This document shows positions 9,350 to 18,746 of a stretch of 64,000 nucleotides of DNA, piece by piece. This DNA comes from Desulfuribacillus stibiiarsenatis (GTDB lineage Bacteria > Bacillota > Bacilli > Desulfuribacillales > Desulfuribacillaceae). How positions within the stretch are numbered: position 1 is the first letter of the stretch; each line of letters starts with the position of its first letter. A program made the translations under genes and the position numbers. The stretch is from NCBI RefSeq assembly GCF_001742305.1, contig NZ_MJAT01000004.1, positions 38,349 through 102,348 on the forward strand. Direction: 5' to 3'. The notes beneath the pieces are model-generated. The model ran no database searches. It was not told the DNA's origin and saw nothing but the letters and a program-made list of their open reading frames with translations.

Positions 9350-10189
9350 TTGGCTGGTATTGTTGAAATATACCACGAAACAATTTTTGTTATAAAGCAG
9401 ATGGTTGAGGATGTGCGCTTTAATCGAGAGGTTCAATCCCAAAACATTAAAGAACAAGCAGAAAAAATAAAAAACCTAGTACTAGAAGAATCAAATCTGT
9501 TTCATCTTATTGATCAGTTGAAAGAGGTAGAATTATATTTTTATACGCACCCTATAGATGTTGCAATAATTTCATCAATGCTTGGAAAATGGTTGAAGTT
9601 GGGGGAAGATGACATATATCAGTTAGCTTGCGCAGGCTTAATTCATGATATCGGAAAAGCGAAAATCCCAAACTCACTATTAAATAAAAAGTTTACGTTA
9701 AATGAAGAAGACTTAGAGATTTTTCAGAAACATACATTAAAAGGGTATGAGATATTAAAAGCAAAAGATGAATGGCAAGAAGGGGTCTTACTTGCGGTAT
9801 TACAACATCATGAACGTCAAGACGGCAAGGGATATCCTTCTGGTTTAGAAGGAAATGAGACGCATCAGTTTGCTAAAATTGTTGGGATCGCAGATATGTT
9901 CGACGCTATGAGATCGGAAAGAAGCTTCACAGCGAAGCGGCCTATGTACCATGTGATAAAGGAGATTACTGAGGGTAGCTATGGTAATTTAGATCCAATG
10001 GTAAGCCAATGCTTTTTGACGAATATTGTAAATGGCTTAGTAGGTTCTCAAGTATTATTAAGCAATGGAATGACGGGTAAGGTAATATACGTCAATCCAA
10101 CAATGCCAAGCCGACCGATGGTTCAAACAGAACAGAATATCATAGATTTAAGTCGAGAAAAAGATATAGAGATAGTCGATATTGTTTAA
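9350..10189 (+). CDS. Stand-alone HD-GYP domain phosphodiesterase
   Basis: 279 aa from a TTG start. AAGGAGG sits 7-8 bp upstream and no ATG has a comparable site. The HD-GYP hallmarks are intact: AGLIHDIGKAKIPNSLL (HD pair about residues 98-99), QKHTLKGYEIL, and HHERQDGKGYPSGLEG. The family hydrolyses cyclic-di-GMP or other cyclic dinucleotides. There is no receiver or sensor domain; the N-terminal 55 residues are helical. A second HD-GYP domain is encoded at 24580-26340. No c-di-GMP riboswitch consensus was seen in the 214-bp upstream gap. Confidence 0.88.
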   Translation: MAGIVEIYHETIFVIKQMVEDVRFNREVQSQNIKEQAEKIKNLVLEESNLFHLIDQLKEVELYFYTHPIDVAIISSMLGKWLKLGEDDIYQLACAGLIHDIGKAKIPNSLLNKKFTLNEEDLEIFQKHTLKGYEILKAKDEWQEGVLLAVLQHHERQDGKGYPSGLEGNETHQFAKIVGIADMFDAMRSERSFTAKRPMYHVIKEITEGSYGNLDPMVSQCFLTNIVNGLVGSQVLLSNGMTGKVIYVNPTMPSRPMVQTEQNIIDLSREKDIEIVDIV

Positions 10190-10231
10190 TTATTGGGTGT
10201 AATTATTCAATTTGCTGTGGAGGAATATTAT

Positions 10232-10777
10232 ATGTTAGACGTATTGCTGAAACGTAGAAGTATACGAAAGTTTAAGGAAACTACAGTGGAGCATCATCTT
10301 ATTGAGCAACTAATCAAAGCAGCACTACTTTCTCCATCTTCGAGAAATATTTGTCCGTGGGAATTTGTTGTAGTAACAGATTCAGAGCTACTAGAGGAAC
10401 TATCAAAATCAAAGATTCATGGCTCCGCATTTCTTAAGAATGCGCCATTAGGAATCGTCGTCCTTGGGGATGAAGAGAAAAGTGATGTATGGATTGAGGA
10501 CGCATCAATTGCCTCTGTAATTCTACATGTAACGGCGGAATCAATGGGTTTAGGTTCCTGCTGGATTCAAATTAGAAACCGACAACACAGCGAGAGCGTT
10601 ACTTCCGAAGAGTACATTCAAGAGCTCTTACAGATTCCTGCGACAAAACGCGTACAAGCAATCATAGCCATTGGATATCCGGATGAACATAAGAAGCCTC
10701 ATGATGAACAAGATTTACAGTACCATAAAGTGCACGAAAACCAATATGGGTTGAATTGGGAAAAGCGGGAACAATAA
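10232..10777 (+). CDS. Nitroreductase family protein
   Basis: 181 aa. The N-terminus LLKRRSIRKFKETTVE and SPSSRNICPWEFVVVTD form the FMN-binding start of the nitroreductase fold. Later SMGLGSCWIQI and an IAIGYPDEHKK ending (GYP motif) are typical. These enzymes reduce nitro compounds, quinones or flavins with NAD(P)H. I chose ATG 10232 because GGAGGA lies 7 bp before it. The frame is open further up, but that part has no ribosome site. It starts 42 bp after the HD-GYP gene. Confidence 0.87.
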   Translation: MLDVLLKRRSIRKFKETTVEHHLIEQLIKAALLSPSSRNICPWEFVVVTDSELLEELSKSKIHGSAFLKNAPLGIVVLGDEEKSDVWIEDASIASVILHVTAESMGLGSCWIQIRNRQHSESVTSEEYIQELLQIPATKRVQAIIAIGYPDEHKKPHDEQDLQYHKVHENQYGLNWEKREQ

Positions 10778-10833
10778 GTATATATGAACAACAAGTGTAT
10801 AAGGTTCACTGTCGATGTAAATAGGAGGCTTTT

Positions 10834-11301
10834 ATGAAAATTATTGTAGATGCGGATGCTTGCCCGAAAGCGGCGCTGCAAATTTGCTTTTCACTCGGGC
10901 AGGAATTCTCTGTACCCGTTTGGACAGTAGCGAGTTTCAATCACAACATAGAATCCGACCACCACATTACCGTAGATAGTGGTTCCCAAGAGGCGGACAT
11001 TAAGATTATCAATATAGCCACTAAAGGAGATATAGTGGTTACCCAAGACTGGGGTCTAGCTGCTATGGTTCTCGGAAAACCTGCTAAATGCATAAGCCCG
11101 ATTGGGATTCAGTATAAACCAGAACGGATTGAATTTTTAATGGAAGAAAGAGAAGCAAAGGCGAAATTAAGGCGCGGTGGTGGACGGACTAAGGGTCCAA
11201 GAAAGAGAACTACAGAAGATGACCGCAAATTCGAATCTGGATTACGAAGACTTCTCATGACCGCAAGTGATGACATGAATGAATCACTCATTGATAGATG
11301 A
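10834..11301 (+). CDS. yqxD: YaiI/YqxD family protein (UPF0178, DUF188)
   Basis: 155 aa. [17 protein letters not shown] at the start, the central [14 protein letters not shown], and the basic [15 protein letters not shown] near the end are signatures of UPF0178, a PIN-like fold protein of unproven function common in bacteria. Good GGAGG ribosome site. The last codons run into a short tandem repeat, so the C-terminal tail (MNESLIDR) comes partly from repeat DNA. Confidence 0.92.
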   Translation: MKIIVDADACPKAALQICFSLGQEFSVPVWTVASFNHNIESDHHITVDSGSQEADIKIINIATKGDIVVTQDWGLAAMVLGKPAKCISPIGIQYKPERIEFLMEEREAKAKLRRGGGRTKGPRKRTTEDDRKFESGLRRLLMTASDDMNESLIDR

Positions 11302-11368
11302 ACCACTAATGATAAATGAACCATTGAATGATAGACGGATTACCGAATGATAGATAAAATCACTGAAT
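11293..11368 (+). repeat. Degenerate tandem repeat, about 19 bp x 4
   Basis: Four units: GATAGATGAACCACTAAT (11293), GATAAATGAACCATTGAAT (11311), GATAGACGGATTACCGAAT (11330) and GATAGATAAAATCACTGAAT (11349). It fills the gap between the UPF0178 gene and the helicase and overlaps the UPF0178 stop codon. Confidence 0.7.
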
Positions 11369-11393
11369 GAAATAAGAAACTAAGGAGCTCAAT

Positions 11394-12557
11394 ATGGAAA
11401 ACCAAACGGTAGAATCAAATAACAACTGGCTAGAGACATTACAAGTAAAACCATTTTTGCAGGAGGCATGGAAGGTATCAGGCTTCTCAGCACCAACCGC
11501 CATCCAAGAAAAATCCGTTCCGCCAATCCTTAAAGGGCAAGATGTGATAGCGGAATCTCCTACGGGAACAGGAAAGACGTTAGCATATTTAATCCCTATA
11601 TTACATAAGATTGACCCTGAGAAAAAAAGCATACAGGCAGTTGTCATCGCTCCATCCCATGAATTAGCAATGCAGATTTATCAGACGGTCCAGAAGTGGA
11701 CAACGGGAACTACCATTGTTCCAACATCACTCATTGGAGGCGCCAATATCAATAAGCAAATCGACAATCTTAAGAAAGCGCCTCATATCATTGTAGGTAC
11801 TACAGGCCGCATACTGGAGCTTATTAAAATTAAGAAACTTAAGATGCACGAAGTAAAATCAATTGTCGTGGACGAGTTTGACGTCTTAGTTGCACAGGAG
11901 CATATCGGAAACCTAAATCACATCGTGAAAGCGACACTTAAGGATCGCCAAATCGTACTATTCTCAGCAACATTATCGAAGCAAACGGAACAAATCGGGA
12001 AAGACCTGATGAATCAACCACAACTCATACAAGTTAAGAGAGAAGACATTGCCCCTTCCAATACGGAACATATCTATTTCATCTGTGAGCAGAGAGAGAA
12101 GATTGATGCGCTGTTAAAAGTCATGCGCGCGGAAAAAATGAAGGCGTTAGTCTTTATCAACGATTTTGAGAAATTATCGGAGCTTGAATCGAAGCTCAAG
12201 TTTAAAGGAATATCCTTTGGAACGCTTACAGGGAATTCTAGCAGTTCGGAACGCAAGAAAGTAATTAACGATTTAAGAGATAACAAAATTGCCTTTGTCG
12301 TAACAAGTGATGTCGCGGCCCGTGGTCTAGATATTGAGGGGCTAACCCATGTAATCAATTTCGACTTACCAAGGGATGGGAATCAGTATCTACACCGTAC
12401 CGGAAGAACCGGAAGGATGGGGGCAAGCGGCACTGTCTATACCCTCGTTACGAAAAGTGAAGAGTCCATTTTAGCACGTTATGCGAAAAAGGTAACAAAT
12501 TCTTTACAAGAAAAGAAGTTATACGGTGGTAAAATCACAGAAAAAAGAGGAAGGTAA
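11394..12557 (+). CDS. yfmL: DEAD-box-type RNA helicase, YfmL-like, with DEFD motif
   Basis: 387 aa with almost no C-terminal extension, as in B. subtilis YfmL. Q motif FSAPTAIQEKS; motif I AESPTGTGKT (the 'AES' start is YfmL-like); motif II is DEFD instead of DEAD (about residues 162-165); motif III SAT; motif VI HRTGRTGR. The family unwinds short RNA duplexes; YfmL has been linked to ribosome assembly. The Ala-to-Phe change in motif II keeps both acidic residues. A weak hairpin (AGGACTAT...ATAGTTCT, from 12557) follows the stop. Confidence 0.85.
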   Translation: MENQTVESNNNWLETLQVKPFLQEAWKVSGFSAPTAIQEKSVPPILKGQDVIAESPTGTGKTLAYLIPILHKIDPEKKSIQAVVIAPSHELAMQIYQTVQKWTTGTTIVPTSLIGGANINKQIDNLKKAPHIIVGTTGRILELIKIKKLKMHEVKSIVVDEFDVLVAQEHIGNLNHIVKATLKDRQIVLFSATLSKQTEQIGKDLMNQPQLIQVKREDIAPSNTEHIYFICEQREKIDALLKVMRAEKMKALVFINDFEKLSELESKLKFKGISFGTLTGNSSSSERKKVINDLRDNKIAFVVTSDVAARGLDIEGLTHVINFDLPRDGNQYLHRTGRTGRMGASGTVYTLVTKSEESILARYAKKVTNSLQEKKLYGGKITEKRGR

Positions 12558-12645
12558 GGACTATTGATTCTATAGTTCTTTATTGCTACTCTATAATTAG
12601 GAATGAGTTAATGTAATATACAGAAGAAATTAATGGAGGGGTAAT

Positions 12646-14826
12646 ATGAAAGATTACGTACAAGTAGGAAATCTTCAAGTCGCTCAAGTTCTGTATGATT
12701 TTATTAATGAAGAGGCGATTCCTAACAGTGGACTCGAGAAAGAAGCTTTTTGGCAAGGTGTCGAGAAATTACTTATAGACTTTACACCACGAAACAAGCA
12801 ATTACTTGCTGTAAGAGAAGAAATGCAAGACAAAATCAATCAATGGCACCGAAGTATTAGAGGGAACTTTGATTTTCAGCAATATAAATCATTTTTGCAA
12901 GATATCGGGTATTTAGAACCGGAAGTAGAGGATTTCCAAGTTACTACTGACAATGTGGATGACGAAATTGCGCTGCAGGCAGGTCCACAATTAGTCGCTC
13001 CCATCATGAATGCCCGCTATTCGTTGAATGCTGTTAACGCGCGCTGGGGTAGTCTTTACGATGCGCTCTATGGGACAGATGCAATTCCAGAAACGGATGG
13101 CGCGGAAAAGAGCGAAGGATATAATCCAATTCGCGGGGCAAAGACGATTGCTTTTGCGAGGGATTTCTTAGATCAAGCTGTACCGTTGGACAGCGCCTCC
13201 CATAAAGAGGCTACTCAATATTTAATAAACAATGATAAGTTGTTCGTACAATTGAATGATGGAAGTGCTACAGAACTTAAAGCTGCCGACCAATTGGTAG
13301 GGTATAAAGGGGATGCAAATGACCCGAGCTCTATTTTACTGAAACATAATGGACTTCATATTGAGATTCAAATTGACCGTGCCCATCCAATCGGCAAAAC
13401 AGATGCAGCGGGGATTAAAGATGTTTATATCGAATCTGCTTTGACAACGATTATGGACTTCGAGGATTCCGTAACAGCAGTAGACGCAGAAGATAAGGTA
13501 GCAATATATCGGAACTGGTTAGGTCTTATGAAAGGAACATTAAGCACAACATTTAAAAAGGGCGAAAAGACGTTAACGAGGACTCTAAACGCTGACCGTA
13601 GCTATACATCAGTAGCTGGAGAAGAGATATCTTTGCCAGGCCGTTCGCTTATGTTTGTAAGAAATGTAGGGCATTTGATGACCAATAACATGATTCTTAT
13701 GGAAAATGACGAAGAAGCACCAGAAGGTATTTTAGATGGTATCTTTATAAGCTTAATTGCGAAGCATGATATTCTAGGGAATGGAGCATTTGCAAATTCC
13801 CGCAAACAATCAATCTATATAGTAAAACCGAAAATGCATGGATCGCAGGAGGTAGCTTTTGCCAACGAAATGTTTGATTGCATTGAAGACCTACTTGGAT
13901 TAGGTCGCTATACAATTAAGATTGGTGTAATGGATGAAGAGCGTAGAACATCTCTGAACTTAAAGTCATGCATTGAGAAAGTAAAGAATCGGATTGTCTT
14001 TATCAATACAGGTTTCTTAGATCGTACAGGGGATGAAATCCACACTTCCATGGAAGCGGGTCCGATGATTCGCAAGAATGAAATGAAATCTTCAACATGG
14101 CTACAGGCCTACGAAAAATCGAATGTAGTAGTAGGTTTGCAGTGTGGTATGCAAGGACGTGCACAGATCGGCAAGGGAATGTGGGCAATGCCTGATGCAA
14201 TGGCAACGATGCTACAGCAGAAAGGAAGCCAATTGCTTGCAGGGGCCAATACTGCATGGGTACCATCGCCAACGGCAGCAACCTTACATGCACTTCATTA
14301 TCATCAAGTAAAAGTGATAGAAATACAACAGGCATTAGCTAGCACTCTAACTGTTTCTAAGGATGATATCTTGGCAATTCCAGTCGCACAGGATTCTAAT
14401 TGGACGGCAGAAGAGATTCAAGAAGAACTAGATAACAATTCCCAAAGCATATTAGGGTATGTAGTTCGTTGGGTAGAGCAAGGCATTGGATGTTCGAAAG
14501 TACCAGATATCAATAATGTTGGTCTGATGGAAGATCGGGCCACGTTAAGAATTTCGAGTCAGCATATGGCGAATTGGTTGCACCATGGAATATGCACGGA
14601 AGAACAGGTAATTACTACATTAAAACGCATGGCACAAGTAGTAGACCAGCAAAATGCAGGGGATTCGTTCTATCGTCCAATGGCACCTGACTTTGAAAGC
14701 TCTGTGGCATTCCAAGCGGCATGCGAGTTAATCTTTAAAGGCAAGGAACAGCCTAGCGGGTATACAGAGCCAATTCTGCATCGCCGTAGAATTGAGGCAA
14801 AACAGAAATTTACAGGCCAATGCTAA
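12646..14826 (+). CDS. glcB: Malate synthase G
   Basis: 726 aa, the length of the G isoform (about 723 aa in E. coli), well above the A isoform (about 530). Visible landmarks are [16 protein letters not shown] (metal- and glyoxylate-site acids), [29 protein letters not shown] and the C-terminal [18 protein letters not shown]. It condenses glyoxylate and acetyl-CoA to malate in the glyoxylate/glycolate pathway. GGAGGGG precedes the ATG. Isocitrate lyase and glycolate oxidase genes are not in the window, so the source of glyoxylate is unknown. Confidence 0.96.
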   Translation: MKDYVQVGNLQVAQVLYDFINEEAIPNSGLEKEAFWQGVEKLLIDFTPRNKQLLAVREEMQDKINQWHRSIRGNFDFQQYKSFLQDIGYLEPEVEDFQVTTDNVDDEIALQAGPQLVAPIMNARYSLNAVNARWGSLYDALYGTDAIPETDGAEKSEGYNPIRGAKTIAFARDFLDQAVPLDSASHKEATQYLINNDKLFVQLNDGSATELKAADQLVGYKGDANDPSSILLKHNGLHIEIQIDRAHPIGKTDAAGIKDVYIESALTTIMDFEDSVTAVDAEDKVAIYRNWLGLMKGTLSTTFKKGEKTLTRTLNADRSYTSVAGEEISLPGRSLMFVRNVGHLMTNNMILMENDEEAPEGILDGIFISLIAKHDILGNGAFANSRKQSIYIVKPKMHGSQEVAFANEMFDCIEDLLGLGRYTIKIGVMDEERRTSLNLKSCIEKVKNRIVFINTGFLDRTGDEIHTSMEAGPMIRKNEMKSSTWLQAYEKSNVVVGLQCGMQGRAQIGKGMWAMPDAMATMLQQKGSQLLAGANTAWVPSPTAATLHALHYHQVKVIEIQQALASTLTVSKDDILAIPVAQDSNWTAEEIQEELDNNSQSILGYVVRWVEQGIGCSKVPDINNVGLMEDRATLRISSQHMANWLHHGICTEEQVITTLKRMAQVVDQQNAGDSFYRPMAPDFESSVAFQAACELIFKGKEQPSGYTEPILHRRRIEAKQKFTGQC

Positions 14827-14839
14827 TTGATATGGACAA

Positions 14840-14867
14840 TAAATTAAATGCACGTACATTTAATTTA
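14840..14867. repeat. AT-rich inverted repeat downstream of glcB
   Basis: TAAATTAAATG and CATTTAATTTA are perfect inverted arms around CACGTA. It starts 13 bp after the glcB stop. It could be an RNA-processing or protein-binding site, or a weak hairpin. Confidence 0.4.
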
Positions 14868-14915
14868 GGCCAAGTAAATATATATAAATTCATGTAAATT
14901 CTTAAGTTCATGCAT

Positions 14916-14949
14916 AGAAAGGGTTAGCCGATTGGCTAACCCTTTCTCA
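14916..14949. terminator. Bidirectional intrinsic terminator
   Basis: AGAAAGGGTTAGCC (14916-14929) pairs perfectly with GGCTAACCCTTTCT (14934-14947). It separates the convergent glcB and MATE genes. Confidence 0.85.
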
Positions 14950-14996
14950 ATCAATGTGTTGCTATATTCTTAGCTCATAATGCTGTTATCGCATCA

Positions 14997-16370
14997 TTAT
15001 TCTAAACAAGGTTCGTTGGCAACGGTTGCTGGTGCAGCAGAGAAAATTTCCTTATTCCGATTCATAAACCATAAAGATAAAGAGAAGGCAAATATATCGG
15101 CCATCGGAAATGCAATCCATATTCCCGTCAGTTTAAAGAAATACGGCATAATAAGCAAGAACGGAATTAGAAACAATACCTGGCGGGATAACGATAAAAT
15201 TGCTGCAGCCCTAGCCCGACCCAGTGCTTGAAAGACACTACCAGCGACCATTTGAATACCAATCGTTAACGATAAAGCGAACATAATCCGCAGGGCGCTA
15301 ACTCCCATTTCTATTGCAGGAAGCTCGTCAGTGAAAATCAACATGATCAGCTTAGGGAATATCATAATCGCTAAGAATCCTATAGCAGCGATGCCGGTTG
15401 TAGCTTTAATTGCTAGCTTAATCGATTCTGTAACGCGATCATGCAATTTTGCACCAAAGTTATAGCCCACCAGTGGCGTTAATCCTTGGACTACACCCAT
15501 AATTGGCATCATTGCAAACATAAGAACTTTATGGATAATACCGAAGACACCAATTGCAACATCACCACCATATGTTCCTAGAAGGTGGTTTGCTACTACG
15601 TACATCACACTGCTTGCACCCATCTGGATAAAAGCAGCAGAACCAATGGCAGCAATCTTTTGGATATGGTGCCAAAACGGTAAAAGGTTTTTTGCGTGGA
15701 ACGTTAAGCTACTTTTCCCGCGTAAAAAGTATAAAACAAGATAGATAGCAGTGATTCCTTGGGACAATACGGTAGCTATAGCCGAACCCTTAACCCCTAA
15801 TCCAAAGGTGAAAATAAATAATGGGGTTAAAATAATATTGAGTATGGATGAAACGAGCATAGAGTACATCGCAACTTTGGCATTTCCTTCCGAACGAATA
15901 ATGTTGTTCATAGAAAAAGCAAAAGCAAAGAATACAGTTCCAAATAAAATGACTCCCAAATAATCTTGGGCATAAGGCAAAATGGAATCACTGGAACCAA
16001 ATAAATAAAGTAGAGGAGTTAGATAACGTAATCCTATTAGTAAGCCGACAAAACTTACTAAGATTACAAGACTAATAACATTTCCGAAAACTTGATTCGC
16101 CTTATCTTTCTCCCCAGCACCTAATAGCCTAGAGATGAGAGAAGCACCACCAATCCCAATTGCGCCAGCAAGAGCCATAATAATCATCTGCACAGGAAAG
16201 GCAATCGACACTGCTGCAACTCCAATAGTTCCTACAGCTATAGATACAAATATTGTATCGACTACGTTATATAAAGCCATTACTAAAGCACCTAGCATGG
16301 CTGGTACTGATAATTTTAATAATAATTTAGGAATTGGTTCTGTTCCTAAATGTTCACTTTGGTGTTTCAC
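14997..16370 (-). CDS. MATE family efflux transporter
   Basis: 457 aa, about 12 membrane segments. The start, HLGTEPIPKLLLKLSVPAML...ALYNVVDTIFV, and ISRLLGAGEKDKAN are characteristic of the MepA-like NorM/MATE branch, Na+- or H+-coupled exporters of cationic drugs. The start codon is GTG at 16370 with GGGGGA 8 bp upstream. It lies 68 bp downstream of a MarR gene on the same strand, the same pairing as mepR-mepA, so it is likely repressed by that MarR protein. Substrate unknown. Confidence 0.9.
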   Translation of the reverse strand: MKHQSEHLGTEPIPKLLLKLSVPAMLGALVMALYNVVDTIFVSIAVGTIGVAAVSIAFPVQMIIMALAGAIGIGGASLISRLLGAGEKDKANQVFGNVISLVILVSFVGLLIGLRYLTPLLYLFGSSDSILPYAQDYLGVILFGTVFFAFAFSMNNIIRSEGNAKVAMYSMLVSSILNIILTPLFIFTFGLGVKGSAIATVLSQGITAIYLVLYFLRGKSSLTFHAKNLLPFWHHIQKIAAIGSAAFIQMGASSVMYVVANHLLGTYGGDVAIGVFGIIHKVLMFAMMPIMGVVQGLTPLVGYNFGAKLHDRVTESIKLAIKATTGIAAIGFLAIMIFPKLIMLIFTDELPAIEMGVSALRIMFALSLTIGIQMVAGSVFQALGRARAAAILSLSRQVLFLIPFLLIMPYFFKLTGIWIAFPMADIFAFSLSLWFMNRNKEIFSAAPATVANEPCLE

Positions 16371-16438
16371 GGAATATCCCCCTATTTTTCAAATCTTTTT
16401 ACTCGCGCAATATCCATTTTTCTCAGATGAACCGTGAA

Positions 16439-16882
16439 TTATGCTCGCTCATTATGCACATAATCGGCGGCGTTTTTCGCCATTTTTCGAAAAAGAGTAA
16501 ATGCCATTTCTAATTCCTCATCCGTTAAACCAGCACTTAATATATCTGTCCAGCCCTGTAAGCTACTACGAAGATTTGGTTTAAAGGCCATTGCCTTATG
16601 TGTTAAAAAAATAAAATTCGAACGAAGATCTTGATCATTCGACTTTCTTTCTATATATCCGTTTAGTTCAAGTTTTTTCAAAGCCCTAGCCGTTGTACCT
16701 TTATCTATATGCAGAAAGGAGGCTATTTCATCCTGTGACATACCGTCCTTCTGATAAAGGGCAATTAAAAATAAAAATTGTCCCTTGCCAATGTCATATT
16801 GTTCTAATTCCTTTGTAATATAGATATGACCATAACGATATAACAAGGATATCCATTTCCCTAGCGACATATCCGAATTCAT
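16439..16882 (-). CDS. MarR family transcriptional regulator (of the MATE operon)
   Basis: 147 aa, winged-helix MarR fold: GKGQFLFLIALYQKDGMSQ, then DEIASFLHIDKGTTARALKKLE (recognition helix) and wing GYIERKSNDQDLRSNFIFLT. It probably binds the inverted repeats in its own promoter (16919-16932 and 16964-16983) and represses itself and the downstream MATE gene until a ligand binds. It is divergent from the 4Fe-4S gene, which may be co-regulated. Confidence 0.9.
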   Translation of the reverse strand: MNSDMSLGKWISLLYRYGHIYITKELEQYDIGKGQFLFLIALYQKDGMSQDEIASFLHIDKGTTARALKKLELNGYIERKSNDQDLRSNFIFLTHKAMAFKPNLRSSLQGWTDILSAGLTDEELEMAFTLFRKMAKNAADYVHNERA

Positions 16883-16918
16883 TGAACTCTCCTAACTGAA
16901 AATTTGGTTACAAAATTA

Positions 16919-16932
16919 GTTGCATATGCAAC
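16919..16932. promoter_or_regulatory. 14-bp palindrome, candidate MarR operator
   Basis: GTTGCATATGCAAC is a perfect palindrome in the 5' untranslated region of the MarR gene, downstream of its -10 box. It shares GTTGCA/TGCAAC half-sites with the second operator candidate at 16964-16983. Confidence 0.55.
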
Positions 16933-16945
16933 AAGTGCATATAAT

Positions 16946-16974
16946 ATTATAACTGGCACTAAAATAGTTGTCAA
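16946..16974 (-). promoter_or_regulatory. Consensus sigma-A promoter of MarR-MATE
   Basis: On the minus strand, TTGACA (16974-16969), 17 bp, then TATAAT (16951-16946). Both hexamers are perfect consensus. The -35 box lies within the inverted repeat 16964-16983, the expected place for a repressor to act. Confidence 0.8.
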
Positions 16975-16983
16975 TGCAACTAT
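16964..16983. promoter_or_regulatory. Candidate MarR operator over the -35 box
   Basis: ATAGTTG-N6-CAACTAT, a perfect 7+7 inverted repeat that overlaps the minus-strand -35 hexamer. The outer design ATAGTT-N8-AACTAT is identical to that of the second MarR operator at 20293-20312. Confidence 0.7.
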
Positions 16984-17051
16984 TCTTACTCAAATATTAG
17001 ATTAGCGCTATAATGGAAATAATATGTACGGAGGAAAGGGAGGTATATAGA

Positions 17052-18302
17052 TTGGAATCGATTAAACCTGGGTATAAACGCTTGGAAGAACGTATTAACC
17101 GCTTTCCACTTGGTGCTCCACCATCAGATACGTTGTATAAAATACTAGGAGTATTGTTTACGGAGAAAGAGGCAGAACTTGTCGCACAATTACCCATACG
17201 ACCGTTTACGGTAAAAACAGCAGCAGATGTCTGGAAACTTAGTGAAAAAGAAGCTCATCGCATCCTAGAGCGGCTAGCAAGTCGAGCGATATTACTTGAC
17301 CTAGATTATAACGGTGTGCAGAGGTATGTCTTACCGCCCCCAATGGCGGGTTTCTTTGAGTTTTCAATTATGCGGACGCGTGGGGATATCAATCAAAAAC
17401 TTCTCAGTGAATTATATTATCAATATTTAAATGTTGAAGAAGATTTTATTAAGAGTCTTTTCTTTGATAGCGAGACTCGGTTAGGGAGGGTATTCGTTCA
17501 GGAGCCTGTACTTACGAATGAGCAAGCAGTTCACATCCTAGACTATGAGCGTGCTACACATATGCTAGAAACGGCCACACATATTGGAATCAGTACATGC
17601 TATTGTCGAAACAAAATGCATCATGTAGATCAGGGGTGTGATGCTCCTATGGATATATGTATGACCTTCAATAACACAGCACAATCACTCATTAAGCATC
17701 AGTATGCGCGAAAGGTAGATTTATCAGAAGGGCTAGAGCTGCTACAACAAGCCTATGAGAATAATTTAGTTCAGTGTGGGGAAAACGTGAAACGGGATAT
17801 TAGCTTTATCTGTAATTGTTGTGGATGTTGTTGTGAAGCTCTAATAGCAGCACGGAAATTCGGCATGTTACGACCTGTACATACGACCAACTACATTCCA
17901 GAGATTGACAATAGTTCGTGCGCGGGGTGCAACAAATGCGTTCGAACATGTCCGATTGGGGCAATATCTATAGAAAATCGGATCGCAAAGATTGATGAGG
18001 GCGTCTGCCTAGGATGCGCCGTTTGTGTCCGCTCCTGCTCGAGAGGAAGTATTACACTGCGCCAAAGAGAGGAGCGGGTGATTACTCCCGTTGATTCCAT
18101 CCATCGAACAGTGGTAATGGCTATTGAGCGGGGTAAGCTACAGAATTTAATCTTCGATAACCATGCGTTAAAGAGCCACCGAGCAATGGCGGCTATTTTA
18201 TCTACAATTCTCAAATTGCCTCCATTGAAACAAGCGATGGCTAGCAAACAAATGAAGTCAGTGTATTTAGAAAAGCTAATAGAACGGATGTCTAGTCGTT
18301 AG
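17052..18302 (+). CDS. 4Fe-4S dicluster protein with N-terminal winged-helix-like region
   Basis: 416 aa from TTG 17052, which follows GGAGGAAAGGGAGG. An in-frame ATG at 17013 overlaps a TATAAT and lacks a ribosome site. The N-terminal 110 residues look like a helix-turn-helix (VKTAADVWKLSEKEAHRILE). The middle has TCYCRNK...CDAPMDICM, then CNCCGCCCEAL. Two ferredoxin motifs follow: CAGCNKCVRTCP and CLGCAVCVRSCS. Similar proteins in anaerobes are predicted electron-transfer or redox-sensing proteins with no fixed role. It is divergent from MarR-MATE and shares its promoter region. Confidence 0.8.
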   Translation: MESIKPGYKRLEERINRFPLGAPPSDTLYKILGVLFTEKEAELVAQLPIRPFTVKTAADVWKLSEKEAHRILERLASRAILLDLDYNGVQRYVLPPPMAGFFEFSIMRTRGDINQKLLSELYYQYLNVEEDFIKSLFFDSETRLGRVFVQEPVLTNEQAVHILDYERATHMLETATHIGISTCYCRNKMHHVDQGCDAPMDICMTFNNTAQSLIKHQYARKVDLSEGLELLQQAYENNLVQCGENVKRDISFICNCCGCCCEALIAARKFGMLRPVHTTNYIPEIDNSSCAGCNKCVRTCPIGAISIENRIAKIDEGVCLGCAVCVRSCSRGSITLRQREERVITPVDSIHRTVVMAIERGKLQNLIFDNHALKSHRAMAAILSTILKLPPLKQAMASKQMKSVYLEKLIERMSSR

Positions 18303-18340
18303 AAATCAGTTACCAACCAACAATTGACTAGAGCCACATA

Positions 18341-18382
18341 AAAAACTTGGCAAACTCTTTGTGGAGGATGCCAAGTTTTTGG
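18341..18382. terminator. Bidirectional intrinsic terminator
   Basis: AAAAACTTGGCA (18341-18352) pairs with TGCCAAGTTTTT (18369-18380), between the convergent 4Fe-4S gene and the small 57-aa gene. Confidence 0.85.
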
Positions 18383-18389
18383 TTGTGAT

Positions 18390-18563
18390 TTAACCGCCCA
18401 TTTTACGGCGTTGAATCGTATTCTTTTTCGCTTGCTGGCTCTTCATTTGTTTCGTCTCGGATGAAGTGCCACCTGCCTTAGACTTTGCTTGCTCCTGCTG
18501 TTTATTCGCCAGCTTCTGCTTTACAAGATCCTGCAGACTAACCTTCTTTTTTTCTTCAGTCAT
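18390..18563 (-). CDS. Small basic Lys/Gln-rich protein (57 aa)
   Basis: Minus-strand ORF with start MTEEKKKVSLQDLVKQKLAN and end NTIQRRKMGG. CTTAAGGAGTT places AAGGAG 7-8 bp before the ATG, a strong ribosome site. The protein is highly charged and Lys/Gln-rich, with no Cys or Trp and no signal peptide. It resembles short conserved Bacillota proteins that start 'EEKKKxSLQDxxKQKLA' and end in 'NxxRRxxG'; their role is unknown. It is monocistronic, with the shared terminator immediately downstream. Confidence 0.72.
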   Translation of the reverse strand: MTEEKKKVSLQDLVKQKLANKQQEQAKSKAGGTSSETKQMKSQQAKKNTIQRRKMGG

Positions 18564-18746
18564 ACATACAACTCCTTAAGTACAAACGTTATGAAATTCT
18601 AGCAACAAGTCGCTAGAAAATACTTTATTGTACAGGCTATTATAGCAGAATCTGAAACGATACTCAATAAATGACTCAATAAAGATACTCAGTAAAATAC
18701 TCAATAAAGAGAATGCGAGGGTGCAGAACGTATTGCTTCGGCAAAT

